DNA of 64,000 nt from Streptomyces sp. NBC_01235 (lineage in GTDB: Bacteria; Actinomycetota; Actinomycetes; Streptomycetales; Streptomycetaceae), in contig NZ_CP108513.1 of the NCBI RefSeq assembly GCF_035989285.1, positions 6,324,001 through 6,388,000 on the forward strand, in the 5' to 3' direction. This document shows, one piece after another, positions 48,601 through 56,990 of the stretch. Position 1 is the stretch's first letter; each line of letters opens with the position of its first letter. The position numbers and the translations under genes were made by a program. The notes under the pieces are model-generated. The model worked only from the letters and a program-made list of their open reading frames with translations. It did not search any database and was not told the origin of the DNA.

Positions 48601-51600
48601 ACGGGCGCTGACCACCAACGACCTGACGGCCGACGTCACGGTCACCTCCGCGGGCGCGCTCACCAGATCCGTCCGTGCCGATGGCAGAACGACCACGACC
48701 GCGTACAACCCGACCAGCGGCTTTCCGACGAGCAGTTCGGTGACCACCCCGCCCGCCACACCGGGGGACAGCACGACCACCCAGACGTCGACCACCGCCT
48801 ACGACACGCTGCGCGGCCAGCCGCTCACGGAGACGGACACTAACGGCAAGGTCGTCACCTACGCGTACGACGCGCTGGGCCGCACCGCCAAGGTGTGGCA
48901 GGCGGACCGCACCACGAGCCAGACCCCGAGCTACGAGTTCAGCTACACCATCACCGACAACAAGCCGGTCGTCGTGGCTACCAAGACCATCGGCAACTCG
49001 GGGACGCAGGACACCTCGTACGCCTTCTACGACGGATTCCTGCGGCCCCGCCAGACGCAGGCCCCCGGCCCGAACGGCAAAACCCTTCTTGCGGACACCT
49101 TCTACGACGAACGCGGCCTGACCGCGAAGGAGTTCGCCACCTACTACACCGACACCACCGCACCGTCGGCGACTCTGTTCAAGCCCGCGGACGCGCTGAG
49201 CGTGGAGACTCAGAACCGTTACACCTATGACGGTCTGGGCCGGGTGACCGAGTCGCGGCAGATCGCGGGCAACGGCGACGGCGGAGCGGTCCTCGGCGTC
49301 ACGAAGACGATCTACGGCGGCGACCGCACCACGGTCATCCCGCCGGTCGGCGGCACCGCGCAGACCACCGTCACCGACGCCCGCGGCCGCACCACGGAAC
49401 TGCGCCTGCTGCACTCCCGCGACGCCGGCGCCGCCTACGACACCACCACCTACGGCTACAGCCCCCGCGGGGAACAGACAAAGGTCACCGACCCGGCGGG
49501 CAACGCCTGGACGTGGACGTACGACCTGATGGGTCGGCTCACCGACACCACCGACCCCGACAAGGGCGCCGGCCACAACGAGTACGACGACCGCTCCCAG
49601 GTCACCAGCACCAGGGACGCCCGCGGCGCGGTCCTCGCCTCCGTCTACGACGGCTTGGGCCGCCGGACCGAGCTGCGAGACAGCTCCTCGACCGGCGCCC
49701 TGCGCGCCAAGTGGGTCTACGACACGGTCACCGGCGCCAAGGGCCAGCTCGCGTCCAGCTCACGCTACGTCGGCACCCAGGAGTACAAGTCGAGCGTTGT
49801 CTCCTACGACCGCCAGTACCGGCCGCTGCGTACCTCCGTGACGATACCGTCGGCCGAAGGTGCGCTGGCCGGCACTTACCTGTCGACGACCAGCTACAAC
49901 GCCTCGGGCACCGTGCAAGGCGTCGGCTACCCCAAGGCCGGTGACCTGGCAGCCAACAACGTCGTCTACACCTACGAGGACGGCACCCTGCGGCCCGTCA
50001 AGGTCAGCGGCCCGCAGAACCTGACCGCCACGACGGCCTACAGCTACGTCGGTAAGCCGCTGCAGTACTCCATGGCCGCGAACGGCGGCAAGGCCACGCT
50101 CGAGACCAACACCTACCAGTGGGGCACCCAGAGGCTGGCCACCTCACGGGTGGACCGCCAGGACATCGCAGGCGTCGACCAGTCCAACAGCTACTCCTAC
50201 GACGAGGCCGGCAACGTCCTGTCCGTCTCCGACACCTCCCGCTCCGGCACCGACAACCAGTGCTTCAATTACGACTACCTCGGCCGGCTGACCGAGGCGT
50301 GGGCCCAGCCGACCACCAGCTGCGCCACCACACCGACCAGCGCCGTCCTGGGCGGCCCTGCCCCGTACTGGACGTCGTACAGCTACGACAAGGTGGGCAA
50401 TCGGCTCTCCGAGACTCAGCACGCCATCACGTCCGGAGCCTCGGACACCAGCCGCAGTTACCACTACCCCGATCCGGGCGCGGTCCGGCCGCACACGCTG
50501 GGCTCGGTGGACACCACCACCGGCACGGTGAAGTCCACCGACAGCTTCACCTATGACGAGTCCGGCGACACTCACACCCGGCTGCTGGGCAACGGCACCT
50601 CCCAGACCCTGGACTGGGACGCCGAGGGCCACCTCGCCAAGGTCACCCAGCCGGTGGAGGGCGGCAGCGACAAGGTCACCGAGTATCTGTACGACGCGGG
50701 GGGCAACCGTCTGATCGGCCGCACCCCGACGGAGACCACGCTCTACCTCGGGACCACCGAGGTCACCCTGGCGAAGGGCGCCACGACGGCCAAGGGCACC
50801 CGCTACTTCGACCTCGGCGGCGGCCACCAGGCCGTCCAGGCCAACGACGGAACCATCTCCTTCACCCTGGCCGACCACCACGGCACCGCCCAGCTGTCCA
50901 TCAACGCCGACACCCAGGCGCTGACCCAGCGCCGCACCCTGCCGTTCGGCGGACTGCGCGGCACCGAGCCCACCACCTGGACCGGCACCAAGGGCTTCGT
51001 CGGCGGCACCACCGACACCGCCACTGGCCTTACTCACCTCGGCGCCCGCGAGTACGACTCCGCCACCGGCCGCTTCCTGTCGGTCGACCCGGTCTTCACG
51101 GCCGGCGACCCGCAGCAGATGAACGGCTACACCTATGCCAACAACAACCCGCTGACCTACTCGGACCCGGCGGGTACGGAGATCGGCTCCAGGCCCAACT
51201 CCTGCGAGTACTCCCTCGCGAACTGCAGCAAGAGCATCCAGAAGGAAGTCGGCTACGACGCGAAGTCCGGTACGACCGACTACCGCCGCGGCAACATTCA
51301 CAAGCGTGCCCGGGCCGCGAAGAAGCACTGGGTAGCCGTCAACACCCCGGTCACGAAGGACATCGACAAGCTGGCCGACCAGTACTGGTCCCCCCGGATG
51401 AACGGGGAGTTCACGGATGACTTCTGGTACAACCCGGTCTACGAGTCGTCTACGGAGGGTTCAGCCTGCTACGGGCGCGAGGGCTGCCGTCAGGCCTATC
51501 TCTACGTGCTGCACGGCGGCAAGGACGTCGACAAGGCCAAGGAGATCGCGGCCACCTACTGCGTCTACAACGCCGAGGAGTGCAACCAGAAGGCAGCGGC

Positions 51601-51898
51601 GGTCGCACGCGGCAACGTCATCCGTGACGTCGTCGCCACCGCCCTGCTGGCATACCTCGGCGGGGCCAGTGGCAGCGAAGCGAAACCCTGCAACAGCTTC
51701 GTCCCCGGCACCGAAGTCCTCATGGCCGACGGCACCACCAAGCCCATCGAGGACGTGAGGACCGGAGACAAGGTCCTCGCCACCGACCCGGAGACGGGCC
51801 GCACCACCGTCAAGACGGTCACCGCCGAGATCACCGGCAAGGGCCTGAAGCACCTGGTCAAGATCACCCTGACCATCAGGTCGACGGCAAGGAACTGA
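45602..51898 (+). CDS. RHS-repeat polymorphic toxin with HINT domain, truncated by frameshift
   Basis: A 2098-residue secreted protein. The N-terminus has a basic region and signal peptide ending SGVPAVA. Dozens of YD/RHS repeats (YDxxGRxT patterns) build a shell, closing with the RHS core end GRFLSVDPVF...NNNPLTYSDPAG near residues 1815-1860. A linker leads to a pretoxin HINT domain (NSFVPGTEVLMADGTTKPIEDV, about residue 2030). A missing G near 51871 moves the frame and gives a stop within HINT. The C-terminal toxin follows in the next frame. Such proteins deliver toxins to rival cells. Confidence 0.88.
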   Translation: MKTRPRARTARPWRRIAMATAAVLTATLLQASGVPAVAQGWTKPALPQAESPVAGGPAGKAVPRKVTKGLRTPAEAPATSWPKTSAATVTLRQEATRVKGLPLTLDTKVKRSTEAATGTYTVSMLSRAAASKTGADGPVFTLTPQPGATQRGGTVRAGLDYSSFAGLYGGGYADRLTLVRLPACALTTPQKAQCRTTQPVQTVNDTEKQTLTTQAVALSASTATVLAATASAGSDKGDYKATSLAASSTWDTDLSSGSFAWAYDMAVPQVPGGLTPQVGLSYSSGGVDGRTGNTNNQASWVGDGFDLAPGFIERSYKGCADDGATNADGNKPGDLCWAYDNATLSLNGSGGELVPNGTNSFKLQNDDGTKIDRIYGSTSDVRSNGARNDEYWRVTTPDGTQYFFGYNRLPGWASGNETTDSTWTVPVFGNNTDEPCNASTFAASWCQQGWRWNLDYVVDPHGNAVAYYYDKETNSYGRNLKAADDTPYVRGGTLDRIEYGLKSTAMYSTKAPAKVNFTNSERCIADSSTTCSSISTDSQYWYDTPWDLNCEAGTDCDNGRYSPAFFTRKRLTSVTTQVLVSGSYSNVDGWKLTHRWGMADTDYQLLLDSVQHTGYDGTSSITLPKVTFAYTQLANRLDKIGDGYAPYIKARLSTVSDESGGQIDVGYSAPVCDAAALPTPETNTTRCFPQYIGGSATVDPDRQWFNKYVVDTVTSTDRTGGAPDQVTMYDYLDGAAWHYDDDDGMTKEKSKTWSQWRGYGHVRVRTGGQGGASAMKTQTDSYFLRGMDGDRKTTSGGAKSVSVTLDSGEGDPITDHESQAGFAYKTVTYSGPGGKVLSKSVSRPWYKETAKKVRTWGTVTANLTGNASTKSWTSLDDGAGAKWQTTSTSDTHDATTGLVTQTEDLGDTTTAADDQCTRTTYVAGSVPVQAPARVETVAKACDATTSRPADVISDTRTAYDGGAYGAAATKGDATRTAKLKTYSGSSALYLESTSTYDGYGRALTTNDLTADVTVTSAGALTRSVRADGRTTTTAYNPTSGFPTSSSVTTPPATPGDSTTTQTSTTAYDTLRGQPLTETDTNGKVVTYAYDALGRTAKVWQADRTTSQTPSYEFSYTITDNKPVVVATKTIGNSGTQDTSYAFYDGFLRPRQTQAPGPNGKTLLADTFYDERGLTAKEFATYYTDTTAPSATLFKPADALSVETQNRYTYDGLGRVTESRQIAGNGDGGAVLGVTKTIYGGDRTTVIPPVGGTAQTTVTDARGRTTELRLLHSRDAGAAYDTTTYGYSPRGEQTKVTDPAGNAWTWTYDLMGRLTDTTDPDKGAGHNEYDDRSQVTSTRDARGAVLASVYDGLGRRTELRDSSSTGALRAKWVYDTVTGAKGQLASSSRYVGTQEYKSSVVSYDRQYRPLRTSVTIPSAEGALAGTYLSTTSYNASGTVQGVGYPKAGDLAANNVVYTYEDGTLRPVKVSGPQNLTATTAYSYVGKPLQYSMAANGGKATLETNTYQWGTQRLATSRVDRQDIAGVDQSNSYSYDEAGNVLSVSDTSRSGTDNQCFNYDYLGRLTEAWAQPTTSCATTPTSAVLGGPAPYWTSYSYDKVGNRLSETQHAITSGASDTSRSYHYPDPGAVRPHTLGSVDTTTGTVKSTDSFTYDESGDTHTRLLGNGTSQTLDWDAEGHLAKVTQPVEGGSDKVTEYLYDAGGNRLIGRTPTETTLYLGTTEVTLAKGATTAKGTRYFDLGGGHQAVQANDGTISFTLADHHGTAQLSINADTQALTQRRTLPFGGLRGTEPTTWTGTKGFVGGTTDTATGLTHLGAREYDSATGRFLSVDPVFTAGDPQQMNGYTYANNNPLTYSDPAGTEIGSRPNSCEYSLANCSKSIQKEVGYDAKSGTTDYRRGNIHKRARAAKKHWVAVNTPVTKDIDKLADQYWSPRMNGEFTDDFWYNPVYESSTEGSACYGREGCRQAYLYVLHGGKDVDKAKEIAATYCVYNAEECNQKAAAVARGNVIRDVVATALLAYLGGASGSEAKPCNSFVPGTEVLMADGTTKPIEDVRTGDKVLATDPETGRTTVKTVTAEITGKGLKHLVKITLTIRSTARN

Positions 51899-52464
51899 CC
51901 GCTACGGTCACCGCGACTGACGGACACCCGTTCTGGGTCCCGGAACTCGACGAATGGATCGATGCCACCGCTCTGGCCGCCGGCGAGCACCTCCACGCCT
52001 CCACCAAGGCCGTGGTCCGCGTCACCGCGGTCCAGCGCTGGACCCAGCCGGCCACAGTGCACAACCTCACCGTCGCCGACATCCACACGTACTATGTGCT
52101 GGCGGGCGAAACTCCGATTCTCGTTCACAACTGCAATAGTGGTGCAAGCGATGCCATGAATTCCGCGCAACTGAAGCGCTTCTACTCGCAAGGCGAGAAG
52201 TACGGCAAGGGCGGGATAAAGGTGCTTGAGGGTGGGAGGATTCGCTTCTACGGGAATGTCACGCCAGCCCGTAATCCTGGCGAAATGGTCGGCCGCCGCC
52301 TTGTACGTGAATGGGACCCCAAGACGGATTCCACTCGGATCTGGCACGAGACGCTTGACACTGCCGGGAACGTGCGAATCGTACGGCCTGACGTCAATGT
52401 CACAGGTGGGAGCAAGGTGCACTACTCGTTCGATTCTGAAGGAAACTTCACAGGAACCTTCTGA
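51872..52464 (+). pseudogene. Displaced HINT end and C-terminal toxin domain
   Basis: In the frame one base back, the HINT domain resumes (VDGKELTATVTATDGHPFWVPELDEW...HTYYVLAGETPILVHNC) and runs directly into a toxin domain of about 110 residues. The autocleavage end LVHNC is intact. The toxin part has RIRFYGNVTP, MVGRRLVREWDP, WHETLD and HYSFDSEGNFTGTF, with two His and several Arg that could form a nuclease site. I cannot name the family. A GTG at 52012 could start a fragment. Confidence 0.75.
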
Positions 52465-52470
52465 GGTGTC

Positions 52471-52728
52471 ATGAGCGAAGATCTTCGAGAGCTGGTCGGC
52501 GGCCACTTGGCTCAGCTCGCTGAGGGGGTTATTTCTCCCGACGAAGCGGCCGATTGGGCGCTACGCGTCATGGAGGAGGCGAGTGCCGAAACTGTTGAGC
52601 CAAAGATCTGGCGCGCTTTGGATCAACTTGCCGGTGCAGACCTGCTCGAATCTCCCGGCAAATATCTTCATGGACGCGAAGATTTTGCCTGTTGGCGGGC
52701 TGAATTTGAGGCCGATTTCAGCCATTGA
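52471..52728 (+). CDS. Probable immunity protein for the RHS toxin
   Basis: An 85-residue acidic cytosolic protein beginning 6 bases after the toxin stop codon, the usual position of the cognate immunity gene. It is Glu/Asp/Leu/Ala-rich and looks helical (DLRELVGGHLAQLAEGVIS, EAADWALRVMEEA). No family is recognised. Position is the main evidence. It may still protect against related strains although the local toxin is frameshifted. Confidence 0.65.
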   Translation: MSEDLRELVGGHLAQLAEGVISPDEAADWALRVMEEASAETVEPKIWRALDQLAGADLLESPGKYLHGREDFACWRAEFEADFSH

Positions 52729-52743
52729 GGCAAACACGATCGG

Positions 52744-52787
52744 ACGCCGACGGCCCCCCGCGACATCTCGTGGGGGGCCGTCGGCGT
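52744..52787 (+). terminator. Terminator after the immunity gene
   Basis: A 16-bp stem (ACGCCGACGGCCCCCC) with its complement around a 12-base inner segment, followed by TCT. Confidence 0.8.
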
Positions 52788-52791
52788 TCTG

Positions 52792-52970
52792 CGAGCTGGG
52801 TCTTCCTGCGTGCGGCGCGTGCCATGCTGTTCTCGAGGGCCTTGGTAAGGCTGTTGACGGCTTCCTGCTGCAGGCGAAATTTGACGTATGTGTAGACGCC
52901 AGCAGTGACCTGAGGGAATTCGACGTAGTTGTGATGCTCATGTAGTGCTGCTCGATTTGTGAATCAGTTG
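52792..52970 (-). pseudogene. Gene remnant of unknown family
   Basis: On the minus strand a frame reads HEHHNYVEFPQVTAGVYT followed by YVKFRLQQEAVNSLTKALENS, which looks like a real protein end, but it has no start codon and a stop lies just upstream. It is probably debris from an inserted element. Confidence 0.35.
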
Positions 52971-53010
52971 GGCAAATCTGAGGGATCGTCAGGCTATTCC
53001 TGGCGGGCCC

Positions 53011-53650
53011 TCAGCGCGTTTTGACGGCAGTAGCTGACGGCAACTTCAGCGGACGAGTGCGGCACCGTAGGCCGTTCGCCGCCGTCGGAACCGACCGCCT
53101 CGGTGGTTTTCGGCTGCCGAGTGCGATTTCGATGGTGTCTCGCTGGAGGCGGAGTCGGACGTGGGCGGAGACGGTGGCGGTCACGCCGATGGGAGCGTGG
53201 TCGAGGAGTTTCTTGATCACGACGCGTTCGATGCCCTGTTTCAGGAGCGGCGAGGCAGTTGATTGGCGGAGGTCGCGGAAACGGATGCGGCGGAGACGAG
53301 CTTTGCAGAGGAGCAGGACGAAGCTCCGGTTGAGGTTGGTCGGGTCGATCGGTCCGCCCCGTGGAGTGGTGAATATTGCCCGATGACCTGCTGCGTGGCG
53401 CCTGAGGGCTCACGCTCGTGCTGCTGCTCGTGGTGGTGCTTCAGCGACCAAAGGCAGCGGGTGGGTGAGGGCTATGCGGCGCTCGGAAACCCGGGTCTTG
53501 GCGGATGGCGGCGATGTCCCTTCCAGGCTCAGGTCTTCCCGGTGCAGGGCCGAGGAGTTCGCCTTTGCGGAGTCCGGTGTGCAAGGCGAGTTCGAGCAGG
53601 GCCTGCAGCCGGTGACTTTGTGCGGTGGTGAGTTGCGATCGGCGGCAGGA
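53011..53650 (-). pseudogene. Tyrosine integrase relic
   Basis: Pieces of a tyrosine recombinase are spread over three frames: LQALLELALHTGLRKGELLG, then HREDLSLEG and KTRVSERRIAL, then FTTPRGGPIDPTNLNRSFVLLL with RIRFRDLRQSTAS, and finally IKKLLDHAPIGVTATVSAHV. The usual HDLRHSTA box reads RDLRQSTA, so catalytic His positions are lost. The N-terminal half is missing, replaced by the VapC gene end. It is a clearly inactive remnant of a former element. Confidence 0.8.
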
Positions 53651-53707
53651 AGCAGGTGGCGAGGTTTAGTTCGGCGAGGCTCGCCCCGACGGCCCAGCCC
53701 GGCATGC

Positions 53708-54127
53708 TCATCGGTCGGCGCTGCCGGGCGGGACGACCCATTCGGTGGGTTGGCCGGTGAGGGAGGCGATCATGTCGAAGTCTCCGTCGTAGTGGAGGAC
53801 GGTTCGCCGGTTCAGTTCTGCGGTGGCGGCGATGAGGAGGTCGGGGAGGGACAGGGCGCGGTGGATGCCCGCGTTGAGTGCGTGGCGCTGGATCTCCAGC
53901 GCGCGGGTGAAGGTGTTGTCGTCGGCGCGGAGGTAGTCGAAGGCGTGGAGCCAGGTGCTGATCCGTGTTGCTTCCGAGCTGTCCCGGGCTGAGTGGATCA
54001 TCTCGTACTCGGTGGGCTGGCATACGGCGAGGAGGTAGCGCTCGTGCAGAGGCTTGAGCACCTCCTTGACGCTCGGCTTCGTCCAGCGGGCGAGGGCGGA
54101 CTTGTCGATCAGGTAGCGGTCCTGCAT
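53708..54127 (-). CDS. vapC: PIN-domain toxin VapC
   Basis: A 139-residue PIN ribonuclease. The acidic metal-binding residues are Asp8 (YLIDKSA), Glu40/Glu42 (TEYEMIHS), Asp96 (LPDLLIA) and Asp114/116/118 (YDGDFDMIA), so it appears intact. VapC toxins cleave specific tRNA or rRNA to arrest growth. Its ATG shares one base with the antitoxin stop, giving tight coupling. It lies between the integrase relic and att copy 2, a typical stabilising module. Confidence 0.9.
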   Translation of the reverse strand: MQDRYLIDKSALARWTKPSVKEVLKPLHERYLLAVCQPTEYEMIHSARDSSEATRISTWLHAFDYLRADDNTFTRALEIQRHALNAGIHRALSLPDLLIAATAELNRRTVLHYDGDFDMIASLTGQPTEWVVPPGSADR

Positions 54128-54381
54128 CAGGCGGCCCGGCCTCCGTCGCGGTCGCCGTTGTGCTTGAGAGAGCCGTCCGCGCTGCGGGGGCCGGTGTTCT
54201 CGACGATCTCACTGAAGTCGAGTTCGCCGGCGTCCATGGCGTCGAAGCCCTCCTGCCGCAGGTGCCGCTTGACGGCGTCTTCCATGGCGAGGCGGACGGC
54301 TTTGGCTTTCGTTTTGGTTCCGAAGATGCGCATGGCCTCGGTGACCATGTCTTCATCGAGGTCGATCACGGTTCTGGCCAT
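54127..54381 (-). CDS. vapB: VapB antitoxin
   Basis: An 84-residue antitoxin. The N-terminal ribbon-helix-helix part MARTVIDLDEDMVTEAMRIFGTKTKAKAVRLAMEDAVKRH binds DNA, and the C-terminal tail (FDAMDAGELDFSEIVEN) should embrace VapC. It is first in the operon, with GAAGGGA upstream. Confidence 0.9.
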   Translation of the reverse strand: MARTVIDLDEDMVTEAMRIFGTKTKAKAVRLAMEDAVKRHLRQEGFDAMDAGELDFSEIVENTGPRSADGSLKHNGDRDGGRAA

Positions 54382-54414
54382 GTGGTGGTCCCTTCGTAGA
54401 TGCTCCCGTCAGTG

Positions 54415-54451
54415 AAACGATACCATTTATTGACTATGGAAGATATCGTTT
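54415..54451. promoter_or_regulatory. VapBC operator candidate
   Basis: AAACGATA and its complement TATCGTTT form an 8-bp inverted repeat with 21 bases between, 34 bases upstream of vapB. Toxin-antitoxin complexes usually bind such repeats to repress their own promoter. Confidence 0.5.
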
Positions 54452-54710
54452 TGGTCGGAGGGGTCTCGCCGTGGATGGAGGCTGCGGCGGTAGTGGTGAA
54501 GTACCGCGTGGTCGCTCCTTGTGGGAAATGGGCAGTCGTCCTCAGCCGGGTTCCGCCCCTGTCAGGGATTTCGTCAGGAGCGATAGGGCGGCGAGAAGCG
54601 GCCAGCCAAGAACCCCCACTGGTGGACAGCCGGTGGACAGACGCCTTTGGACAGCACATCACGGGGTGGCAGGGGTCAACCTGCTGCGCATGCTCTGATC
54701 AGCCCAAACG

Positions 54711-56506
54711 TCACTGGGCAGCACGACCGGGCACCACGCAACACGAACGCTCACGGTCTCGTAATGCGTAGGTCTCGGGTTCGAATCCCGAAGGCGGCTC
54801 TGCCGAAGCCTCAGGACTCACTCGCCGTGACCTGGGGCTTTTGCTTTTACTGGATGCGGCGGCGGCGCCGGGCACGGGCCGCGCGGGTGTCGGCGGTCTC
54901 ACTTCTGGTCTCTCCGCGCGCTCGATCTCGGCGTCGTAGTCGCCCGCATCGAAGTGGTACTCGGGGAGTTGCGCGCGGGGTTGCCGCGTCGGTGGGCGAC
55001 GCCAGTCAGGCCACACCAGCTGGTCGCCTTCCCCGCAGGTGGTCACGTAGAGCGCGCCGCAACAGCCCTCGGTGCAGTACGCCTCGGCGAGCTGCACCTC
55101 TCGGGGCTCGTCTTCGGCCCGCAGGCGACCGCTGTCGAGAAGGTACTCGGGGGAGTTGGCTGGACCCTTGCCGAATGCTTCGGGTACCAGGGGCCGGCCG
55201 TCGATCAACAGCCGTGCCTCGACCGTGTCCGGGTCTGCCGGGTCCCGCACGGTGGCCTCCACCCGGAACCGGGAGTCCGTCACGTGGTCGAAAGGCTGCC
55301 GCGTCGAACGCCGTATCCAATGGACCCGGCGGCGTTCGGCGGGTTTTTCGGGCTCGCTCTCCGTGACGGCTGTCCAGGACTGGTTGCTCAGGACGGCTTC
55401 GAGGGCGCGCAGGAGGGCTTCCCTCTGTCCCGGCTGCCAGTCGAGGACCACGCTGGGGCCACTGTGTAGGTCCAGGGCGACGGACGGCAGGACGGCGTAG
55501 TGGTCCAGCGTCGGAGGCAGTTGGGAGGCGCGTGCGACGAACGCGTTGTAGGCGGTGGTGGCCTGTTGGTAGCTGAGGATCTCGGGCTGGTAGTCGCGCA
55601 GTCCCGTCATTTGGGAGAGGAGACGTCCGGTCCGGGCCACGGCCTGGGTATCGATCTGCTCCTCGCTGAGAATGTCGGCGAGTTGGACGGCCTCGGCAAT
55701 CCTGCGGGCGGTGGAAGGTCCGACAGTACGTGAGTCGAGAGGGGCATTGATCAGCCATGTGCGGGCCTCGTGGTCATCGTGCGCGGCGATCGCGTCGATC
55801 AGGTGGCGCAGTGCACGGTTCTCGGCGTGGTCGGCCAGCCATACCAGGGCTGCCGTCGGGCAGGCGAGGGCGGTGAGCGCGCCGGCCACGGGACGGGCGA
55901 GAACCCGCGGCAGGCCGAGAACCTTGAGGTAGGGCACATCCTCCGGCTCACCGAGGCGAGCCAGGAGCGCGATGCCGACGTTCACGGTCAGTGTGCTGGT
56001 GCCGGTGCGTGTCAGATGGCAGCCGAGAGCACGGGCTGCCGCTGTGTTTTCCAGGGGCAGATCGGCCATCGCGGCCTGGACATGACGATCCCGAATGCCC
56101 AGCGTGTGCAGCCTGCGGTGGATCTCGTCGGCGGCGAGGACCGTGTCCGGATCGGTGTCCGACGGGTGTCACCTCGTGGCCGGCCCGGGTCGCTCGGGCC
56201 GAGCCAGCGTAGAGGGTGGGCTCGGCCGGATCGGTCACACGCTCGCGGAGCATGACGACGTAGGCGCACGCTGCCCTTGTTGACCAGCTCGATCAGGGCG
56301 TCGGCCGCGGGAGCCGAGGAGGTCGGGTTCTGCTCGGTGATCCGCAGACTGTCCCGCAGTATGTACGGCTGCGAGTCGTCGGCCTTGGAGCAGACGCCTT
56401 CGAACTTGATGAGTTCGTCCTCGGCCAGGAGGGGAACGACGTCGGTGGCCGTATTCCTGGGTGGACCGGCGACGGGTCGGGCCAGGACTGTTAACAGCTG
56501 CTGCAA
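54711..56506 (-). pseudogene. Large hypothetical protein, two frameshifts, 3' end replaced
   Basis: Three frames together encode one protein: frame 1 from TTG 56506 (LAEDELIKFEGVCSKADD to IELVNKG), frame 2 (CAYVVMLRERVTDPAEPTL) and frame 3 (DTVLAADEIHRRLHTLGIRD onward). The C-terminal module (RLLIDGRPLVPEAFG, EAYCTEGCCGALYVTT, WPDWRRP, EYHFDAGDYDAEI) recurs in Streptomyces hypothetical proteins. After about 54912 the frame runs into repeat DNA, giving the tRNA-derived tail GFEPETYALR, so the true C-terminus was lost. Function is unknown. Confidence 0.65.
54758..54800. repeat. Attachment-type repeat, copy 2
   Basis: Exact 43-bp copy of the tRNA-Thr 3' end. The identity with copy 3 continues for about another 112 bases (to 54912 and 62068) with only a small difference, covering an integrase gene tail. 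It separates island segments 1 and 2. Confidence 0.9.
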
Positions 56507-56552
56507 CGGTGCCGCCGACGCGAGCCAGATCTCCGGCTCGGACCGGTGCGTA

Positions 56553-56840
56553 TCACGACCGTGGAGCAGACTCTGTCTCCGCGTCGGGGCGTGGTGACGA
56601 GTCGCGCCGGCGCGCGACCAGAGTGGTACCGGTGACCACCAGGCCGACCGCCACGACCTTCGCGGCCTGGTAGATCAGTGAAGGGCCGGAGCTTGTCCGG
56701 CCCAGGAATCCCCACAGGAGCAGGCCGATTCCAGCGAGCATCAAGAGGAACCCGCCGACCGGGCCCAGGCCCCCCCAGCTCCAAGGAGTCGTCGCTAACT
56801 CCCGCTCAGTGCCAGGGTTTTCACGCTCATCAGCCGTCAT
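56553..56840 (-). CDS. Small membrane protein
   Basis: A 95-residue hypothetical with two membrane helices (PVGGFLLMLAGIGLLLWGFLG and LIYQAAKVVAVGLVVTGTTLVA) and a charged tail. The ATG at 56840 is chosen; an in-frame GTG at 56852 is possible. It lies just upstream of the broken hypothetical gene on the same strand. Confidence 0.6.
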   Translation of the reverse strand: MTADERENPGTERELATTPWSWGGLGPVGGFLLMLAGIGLLLWGFLGRTSSGPSLIYQAAKVVAVGLVVTGTTLVARRRDSSPRPDAETESAPRS

Positions 56841-56990
56841 GGCTCGCACATTAACGCATTCCCGGTCTGCGGTCGTGTCGGGCCCGGGCCAGGGCAAGTG
56901 TGCGACGTACCCAGATCGCACAGGCTGTGCACGAGGGACCTCGGCGGTCTGTCGTGCTCGCCACCTCATGGACGGGTGCGGGCGATCTGG

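Noticed and set aside
45578..49576. 1332-codon open frame on the minus strand
   Set aside because: It is antisense to the RHS gene and Val/Gly/Arg-biased as expected for a G+C-rich shadow frame; it has no family resemblance.
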